64,000 nt of DNA from Metridium senile (Eukaryota > Cnidaria > Anthozoa > Actiniaria > Metridiidae). A program made the translations under genes and the position numbers. The stretch is from positions 197,501 to 261,500 of the forward strand of contig OX459101.1 of NCBI GenBank assembly GCA_949775045.1, in the 5' to 3' direction. The notes under the pieces are model-generated. The model was not told the origin of the DNA and ran no database searches. It saw nothing but the letters and a program-made list of their open reading frames with translations. Positions 60,701 through 64,000 of this stretch are shown in pieces. Numbering within the stretch: position 1 is the stretch's first letter; each line of letters starts with the position of its first letter.

Positions 60701-61702
60701 ATTGCGTTCATTACGGGACTGCGGACTGCGGTAGCACTTGAATATATAGATTGAATGTTTCGTTCTCAGAAGCTTATACAATTCATAGTTAACCATAAGG
60801 CATTGCGATCACTACGGGACTGCGGACTGCGGTAGCACTTGAATATATAGATTGAATGTGTCGTTCTCAGAAGCTTATACAATTCATAGTTAACCATAAG
60901 GCTTTGCGATCACTACGGGACTGCGGACTGCGGTAGCACTTGAATATATAGCTTGATTGGGCCGTTTTCAAAAGCTTATACAATTCATAGTTCACCATAG
61001 TTCACTACGGGACTGCGGTACATTCAATTTCATTACACTCAAAAAAATGGACGGGTATTCTCTACTCGCTCCAATAGTTTTAAGTAGTGGTTATATAAAT
61101 AAATAAATAAATTATGAATAAATATAAAAATGATATTTTAAGATTTTTGAAACTCGGCCCATATTTTTCGAATATAATTTTAAATGTTTTTCAGTAATGT
61201 CACTTAAAAAGACCTAAAATGACTTAAAACATGTTATCATCAAATACCGATAAATCAAATATTATGTGCAGAAGTTACGAACAAATTACGATAGTTCATT
61301 ATGTCAAACTGTCTCAAATAGAGAACATCTGAAAACACTGTTGTTCAGATCTGAAGCTCTGGTAGCGCTGTGCGCCATAAAATCCTCTCAGATATACTCA
61401 AAGATACATTGTGAGCATCTTTAGAAAGTTTTTGAGTGAGTTCATCGCTAGATAAATGATAAAGACATGCAGTCAACAGTAACACGCGCGCAGAAATTAT
61501 GAACGAACTTACCGAACGAGCAAAGTTGTTGTTTAGAGTTGACAAAAGTCTCAAAGGAGCCGACAACAACACCGGGATGGCATGTAGCAGCTATCTCAAT
61601 GATATCTCCATAATAAACGTTACCATTCGCAGCTTCACAGTCGTAAAATACAAGTAAAGGTTCGGTTTTCTTATCTTGTTGCACACTACATTGAGCCGCC
61701 AT
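45754..61702 (-). CDS. DEDDh 3'-5' exonuclease domain protein with very long low-complexity C-terminus
   Basis: Eight exons join in frame: 61702-61513, 55503-55366, 53829-53696, 53570-53480, 53184-53068, 52974-52869, 51316-51261, 50621-45754. The product is about 1,899 aa. The N-terminal 240 residues form a DnaQ/RNase T-like exonuclease: Exo I FYDCEAANG (D21, E23), Exo II AHGGYQFDF (D120), Exo III HRAMGD (H226, D231), so all DEDDh catalytic residues are present. Closest fold relatives known to me are ISG20/TREX/PML-exon-9-type exonucleases. From residue 278 one 4.9 kb exon encodes a Ser/Lys/Asp/Asn-rich, presumably disordered tail with a Pro/Met/Gly/Tyr stretch near residues 1,040-1,130 (MAPMMPMFPGPG). 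I do not recognise the tail. The fifth exon's donor is the least certain. Intron 1 (about 6 kb) contains a whole DNA transposon and a LINE tail. The gene shares its promoter region with CCS. Confidence 0.8.
50830..51235. repeat. TTGA and TCA low-complexity tracts in the last intron of the exonuclease gene
   Basis: (TTGA)n near 50,832-50,875 is followed by imperfect (TCATCATCA)n to 51,225. Nothing coding apart from the small exon just beyond it at 51,261-51,316. Confidence 0.8.
51495..52435. mobile_element. TTAA-flanked MITE (piggyBac-like), 941 bp
   Basis: GGTAGTACCGGATACTTG at the left and CAAGTATCCGGTACTACC at the right form a perfect 18-bp inverted repeat. TTAA lies outside both ends (51,491-51,494; 52,436-52,439). 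The interior shares ggggtc.ccgta phrases with the element at 13,417-14,072. Non-coding. Confidence 0.8.
53945..54165. repeat. CAACAGCAATTTG minisatellite
   Basis: Imperfect units of about 12-14 bases (caacagcaatttg, caacagcaactcg) recur some 15 times in an intron of the exonuclease gene. TCA-rich tracts follow to about 54,410. Confidence 0.8.
54561..54716. repeat. Fold-back repeat, arms about 70 bp
   Basis: ggctg at the outer edge leads into tttatatgaaggcgagttgt at the left, mirrored by acaactcaccttcatataaa at the right. The inner arms are caggataactctattgt and acaatagagttatcccg. It is a probable MITE in exonuclease intron 1. Confidence 0.65.
54758..55312 (+). pseudogene. LINE 3' end (reverse-transcriptase tail plus 3' UTR)
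   Basis: The 77-residue frame 54,758-54,991 contains FWHRHIDKWNSLPETVV and LYSFKKGLKEIL, the conserved end of CR1/Jockey-type LINE ORF2 proteins. The 3' untranslated part ends near ttatttaataaagttgt at 55,300. A small inverted-repeat element (55,046-55,152, tatacagcc/ggctgtata) is inserted in it. It lies on the strand opposite to the host gene. Confidence 0.6.
55590..55885. repeat. About 100-bp tandem repeat, about three copies
   Basis: The phrase tgtggatatcattcgagcag followed by aacag...aa..aaacta and gtattgtctaatt recurs at about 55,650, 55,731 and 55,855, with decay. Confidence 0.6.
56225..56515. repeat. Left subterminal iterons of the transposon, three units of about 117 bp
   Basis: Each unit contains tgctaccgcagtccgc (the second and third with cagtccgcagtccgcc), agttaaacacaggaaaccca and cagtcagtaaatacccaac. 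The core tgctaccgcagtccgcagtc is the reverse complement of the core repeated in the right array, so the two ends offer the same site in opposite orientation, as transposase-binding sites would. Confidence 0.85.
56520..57600. other. Transposon interior left of the transposase, non-coding
   Basis: AT-rich. It contains direct and inverted copies of tttctatttca.gg.ttaaatgcc (near 56,515 and 57,046, with an inverted copy near 56,945), which may be regulatory or derived from a further repeat. No protein recognised. Confidence 0.5.
57626..58681 (-). CDS. ISXO2-like (IS1595/Merlin) DDE transposase
   Basis: A single uninterrupted frame of 351 aa. An N-terminal Arg/Lys-rich stretch leads into a zinc-ribbon-like part (CTLCGSEMKLTKC, then WECR) that may bind DNA. 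The catalytic core follows: VVQIDESKFGKRKYHRGHR (first Asp, with the conserved E-S-K-F-G), then QWVFGGIE, LIISDCWKAY (second Asp), GYQHSTVNHSKEFV, and HTNRIEGHWRQAK, whose Glu is the expected third acid. It ends FLWRYMHKEDDLFECFL. Length and motif order match eukaryotic ISXO2-domain transposases. Its start lies 407 bp from the divergent ATPase gene. All catalytic residues are present, so the enzyme could be active. Confidence 0.85.
   Translation of the reverse strand: MRTNMNEKGVQVVIGSKRSFKLHKSCQVSNDVEKKSCSTQCGSSEGSYGRNKEHRRWRYDELLHYLNDKELMIKWLMDEGLIASNQVCTLCGSEMKLTKCNDRSDGYKWECRLQRNSKRHKVEKSIRTKSWFQKSNMTMEEIIKFTYWWCQDLEQAQIKHELGICSNTAVDWDMFCRETCEVTLENQSVKLGGEGKVVQIDESKFGKRKYHRGHRVEGQWVFGGIENESRKSFMVAVDKRDENTLLPIIKEWIEPGTLIISDCWKAYCNLEKHGYQHSTVNHSKEFVNEAGEHTNRIEGHWRQAKVKLPRFGVKKDMFSSHLAEFLWRYMHKEDDLFECFLCDVKKLYCCK
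59089..60027 (+). CDS. P-loop ATPase, DUF3987-like, transposon-borne, C-terminally short
   Basis: Two exons, 59089-59377 and 59453-60027, give about 287 aa. The intron (gtaagt ... ttaatttcag) splits the Walker A box. Splicing restores GYPGTGKSSAIQY, whereas the unspliced frame stops soon after. Downstream are GLILSPEVFDVLYKLL (the position of Walker B), FCILGSTQ (sensor-like) and GLVDRLLIATPL, a pattern shared with DUF3987 proteins, which are helicase/primase-associated P-loop proteins of viruses, bacteria and some eukaryote elements. The stop codon is formed inside the first unit of the right iteron array (ATG CGG TAG), so the usual C-terminal part appears to have been lost or replaced. Its role in transposition is inference. 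Alternatively it is a captured passenger. Confidence 0.7.
60021..61020. repeat. Right subterminal iterons of the transposon, ten units of about 101 bp
   Basis: Each unit reads gcggtagcacttgaatatat, agattgaatg, then tcgttctca.aagcttatac, aattca.agttaaccataagg and actacgggactgcggact. Two variants (gtgtcgttctcaaaagc and gcatcgttctcagaagc) alternate in places, suggesting amplification in blocks. The last unit is degenerate. The shared core gactgcggactgcggtagca is inverted relative to the left array. Confidence 0.9.
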
Positions 61703-61865
61703 TTTCTTTTTCCCGGGCTTTCACGTGGGCTTGCAAACGCGCATGTGTACAGTGCACCAGGCCTTCTCGTTTCATATTCTAAAGGAACCCCACCAAAACT
61801 CTTCAAAAACCAAAGTTACAAGCTGCAAATATTGGAGCGCTAATTTTGTGTCCTATATTTCGAAA
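61703..61865. promoter_or_regulatory. Shared 163-bp region between divergent exonuclease and CCS start codons
   Basis: The exonuclease ATG (61,702, minus) and the CCS ATG (61,866, plus) point away from each other. The gap must hold both 5' untranslated leaders and the core promoters, unless further 5' exons exist. No clear TATA box is visible. Confidence 0.6.
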
Positions 61866-63119
61866 ATGGCTGATTCCTCGCTTACAGTTACCAAGGTAGC
61901 TCGCTGAACTGTTGTTTTAAGGTTACCTTTTTCGTTGTTGTTAATGTAAAGGTGAAATATTTCCATCTTTCATCTAGATTGAGTTTGCGGTCAAAATGAC
62001 TTGTGGAAAGTGTTTGGACAAAGTTAGACACGCTCTAGATGGAGTTGACGGTGAGTTGTTTGTTCTAAATACTCACTTAATTGTATATTAAATGATGCAA
62101 AGCAATGCAATCAAATTTATATCATCATCATCATCATCAATTATTTTAAACATATGACAGGTCATGATGCCTATCACTATCATTTATCCTGGTCATCATC
62201 ATCATCATTGCCATAATCATTATCATGATACAATCTTTGACTACCCTAATATAATTATATCATCATAACAATTATCTTAATCATTGCCAAGTAATTTTCA
62301 TCATCATCATCATCATAAGATTGTTTATTTCATAATTATGATTCCAATCTGCACAATAAGCTGAATTTAAATAAACTACCTGACTGTTCCAAGAGTTACA
62401 AACTGAAATGCATGCAATTATTGATCAATAATTGTCTACCACCTTCCAGGAATCAAGTCTTATACCATTGATCTCAGTGAAGAGAGTGTTGTCGTGGATA
62501 CAGTCTTAGCATCAGGAAAGGTCCAAGAGGTCTTGGAAACAACAGGGTTGAAGACAATCCTCAGAGGTCATGGGTCAGGGGGAGGTAGGTGGTTATAATT
62601 GTTCTAGATCTAAAATAGAACTTCACGGGAAAGTTTAAAAAATGTCTTTATTTTGTGAGGGTAGATTACATAATTATTTACTGAATAATTCAGTAGTTTT
62701 CATAATAGTCTCAGATAAGAATCCCTACTAGTAAGGAGGCAAACCAGTTGGCTATTTACAAACATGATATTTACAATCAGTTGACCAATCATAGTTGAGT
62801 ATGCCAGAGCCAAGATAGATCGTCAAGCATGCGTAATAAGAGCTAGCGGCGAATGGGGATGAGATTGCCAGATTGCAAGCAGGGGTGTATCTATGGGGGT
62901 GTCCTTAGTGGCACCGAACATCCCCCATAGTGCCGCAATTACCCCTATTTTATCTCGACCATGCTACATGTATACAATACATCCTATGTAACATTGGTAT
63001 CATATTCTTGATGCAATATGTAATTGGTGTTTATAGACAGTCAACCACGTCACCTAGGGGCAGCTGTAGCAATGATCAGTGGAAGCAATAGCACTAAAGG
63101 ACTAACACGGTTTGTCCAG
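61866..63119 (+). CDS. CCS: Copper chaperone for superoxide dismutase (CCS), N-terminal part; continues beyond window
   Basis: Four exons are visible: 61866-61895, 61978-62050, 62450-62584 and 63037-63119, all in frame. The product begins MADSSLTVTKIEFAVKMTC. Domain 1 is an Atx1-like heavy-metal domain with the copper-binding MTCGKC (M-x-C-x-x-C), continuing KVRHALDGVDGIKSY and VVVDTVLASGKVQEVLE. The last visible exon (HLGAAVAMISG, GLTRFVQ) is the start of the SOD1-like domain 2. By family CCS delivers copper to SOD1 in the cytosol and oxidises its disulfide. The rest of domain 2 and the C-terminal CxC motif must lie right of the window. A Dong-like LINE begins in the next intron. TCA-rich repeats fill the intron at 62,120-62,320. 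Confidence 0.9.
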
Positions 63120-63323
63120 GTATGGATAATATATACATGTATGCATTGAAAATATTCTCACATAACTCAGTTTCAAGGGAATAACTTCATGCATGCTATC
63201 AAGTTAATAATATCTCGGTACATAGGAATGGTATTGAAAATATATTTGTATCAACAGACTATAGAAAGCTAAGATTTTCATGAGCCAAGCTTTTGGACAA
63301 AACGACCATCCTCAGGGCTATGA

Positions 63324-63324
<1 letters not shown>

Positions 63325-63356
<32 letters not shown>

Positions 63357-63364
63357 TAATTTAT

Positions 63365-63421
<57 letters not shown>

Positions 63422-63428
63422 TTATTAT

Positions 63429-63458
<30 letters not shown>
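63325..63458. repeat. TAA microsatellite before the second Dong-like LINE
   Basis: (AAT)n interrupted twice by aatttattat, directly followed by LINE coding sequence. Confidence 0.95.
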
Positions 63459-63461
<3 letters not shown>

Positions 63462-64000
63462 ATCTATCGTGGTTTACATCCTCGTGCTGACGTCGAACGC
63501 CTATATTTACCAAGAAAAATTGGAGGTAGAGGATTGAAATCAGTTGAAGACGCAGTAAGAGAAGAAGAACTTGCATTAAATGATTACATCAAGAAGAACA
63601 AAACTCTGCATGACATGCTCAAGGATACAACCGGCATCATCAAATAAACTACAGAAACAAAGAAAGAATACCACCTTCGTAGAGAGAATGAAAGAATGCA
63701 GAGCTACAAAAGCAAGCCTTTTCATGGGCACTACTTCAGAACTTGCGAAGAGAAGATAGACACAGAAAGCAGTTACTTGTGGATGACGAGAGGAGATTTG
63801 AAAATTGAGACAGAGGGGTTCCTAACAGCGGCGCCAGATCAAGCATTACCAGTAAACGCTCTCAAGAGTATTTATAATACCAATCAACAACACTTTGTCG
63901 ACTTTGCAAGGAAAGAACTGAAACAGTAGAGCACCTAATATCTGGATGTAAGACTTTGGCTGCCGGGGAATATAAAGAGAGACATGATGGTGTCGCTAAG
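63459..64000 (+). pseudogene. Dong/R4-like LINE, second copy, continues beyond window
   Basis: It starts in the reverse-transcriptase thumb region (YRGLHPRADVERLYLPRKIG, then GGRGLKSVEDAVREEEL). After an in-frame stop near 63,645 it continues with the frame YLWMTRGDLKIETEGFLTAA, homologous to WLWLNKGDLKIETEGLLIAA at 17,430. A frameshift near 63,900 separates CRLC-type and HLISGC parts of the knuckle. It is an inactive, 5'-truncated copy of the same family as at 17.4 kb, again with TAA repeats on its 5' side. Confidence 0.7.

Larger units (their letters stand above)
56208..61072. mobile_element. Merlin-like (ISXO2/IS1595-type) DNA transposon, 4.87 kb, with accessory ATPase
   Basis: The outer ends pair as GG-N5-GTAGAGAATACCCGTCCA at the left and its reverse complement at the right, over 25 bases with four mismatches confined to the outer seven. 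AATAGTTT lies directly outside both ends (56,200-56,207; 61,073-61,080), an 8-bp target duplication. Inside, in order, are left iterons (three units), an intact transposase (minus, 57,626-58,681), a spliced P-loop ATPase gene (plus, 59,089-60,027) and right iterons (ten units). Merlin elements are known for a GG-starting TIR, 8-9 bp duplications and a transposase related to IS1016, which fits. The accessory ATPase and long iteron arrays are not part of the standard Merlin description I know. Confidence 0.85.

Noticed and set aside
60021..61020. Regular 101-bp repeats resembling a CRISPR array
   Set aside because: There is no repeat/spacer alternation: the whole unit is repeated. It lies at a transposon end in an animal genome and mirrors the other end.

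Overview
The window reads as nuclear DNA of an invertebrate animal. It is AT-rich and has short exons in long introns with GT-AG boundaries. It also holds LINE reverse transcriptases, tRNA-derived SINEs, many miniature inverted-repeat elements and long TAA/TCA/GGAT tandem repeats. Gene content (Mind bomb E3 ligase, TXNDC5-type disulfide isomerase, copper chaperone for SOD) is generally metazoan. The repeat style would suit a marine, early-branching animal such as a cnidarian or sponge, but the sequence alone does not fix the species.

Left part (1-4.7 kb): the 3' end of a Mind bomb-like gene on the + strand (ankyrin repeats plus two RING fingers), whose 5' part lies outside the window. 5.3-10.5 kb: three decayed LINE fragments. 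10.5-17.1 kb: MITEs and two copies of an inverted-repeat element. 17.1-19.6 kb: a Dong/R4-like LINE tail set in TAA microsatellites and split by a second LINE. 21.6-35.4 kb: a complete 18-exon MIB2-like gene (+), the tandem paralog of the left-edge gene. Its introns carry SINEs, MITEs and a 1.1 kb 15-bp minisatellite.

Right part: 37.7-44.5 kb is a 12-exon TXNDC5-like gene (-) with three thioredoxin domains and a C-terminal KDEL. Its first intron holds a TIR element carrying a RecQ-helicase fragment. 45.8-61.7 kb is an 8-exon gene (-) coding a DEDDh 3'-5' exonuclease domain fused to a very long low-complexity tail (about 1,899 aa by my splice model). Its first intron contains a 4.87 kb DNA transposon (56,208-61,072) with terminal inverted repeats, an 8-bp target duplication, an intact ISXO2/Merlin-type transposase, a divergent spliced P-loop ATPase gene and two oppositely oriented subterminal repeat arrays. 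This is the most interesting object in the window. From 61.9 kb the copper chaperone CCS starts head-to-head with the exonuclease gene, 163 bp apart, and runs off the right edge with another Dong-like LINE beginning in its intron.

The host genes have no obvious shared pathway. The MIB copies act in ubiquitin-dependent ligand endocytosis, TXNDC5 in ER disulfide folding, CCS in copper loading of SOD1, and the exonuclease in nucleic-acid processing. All splice models were read by eye from frame continuity and splice consensus, so boundaries may be off by a base or two.
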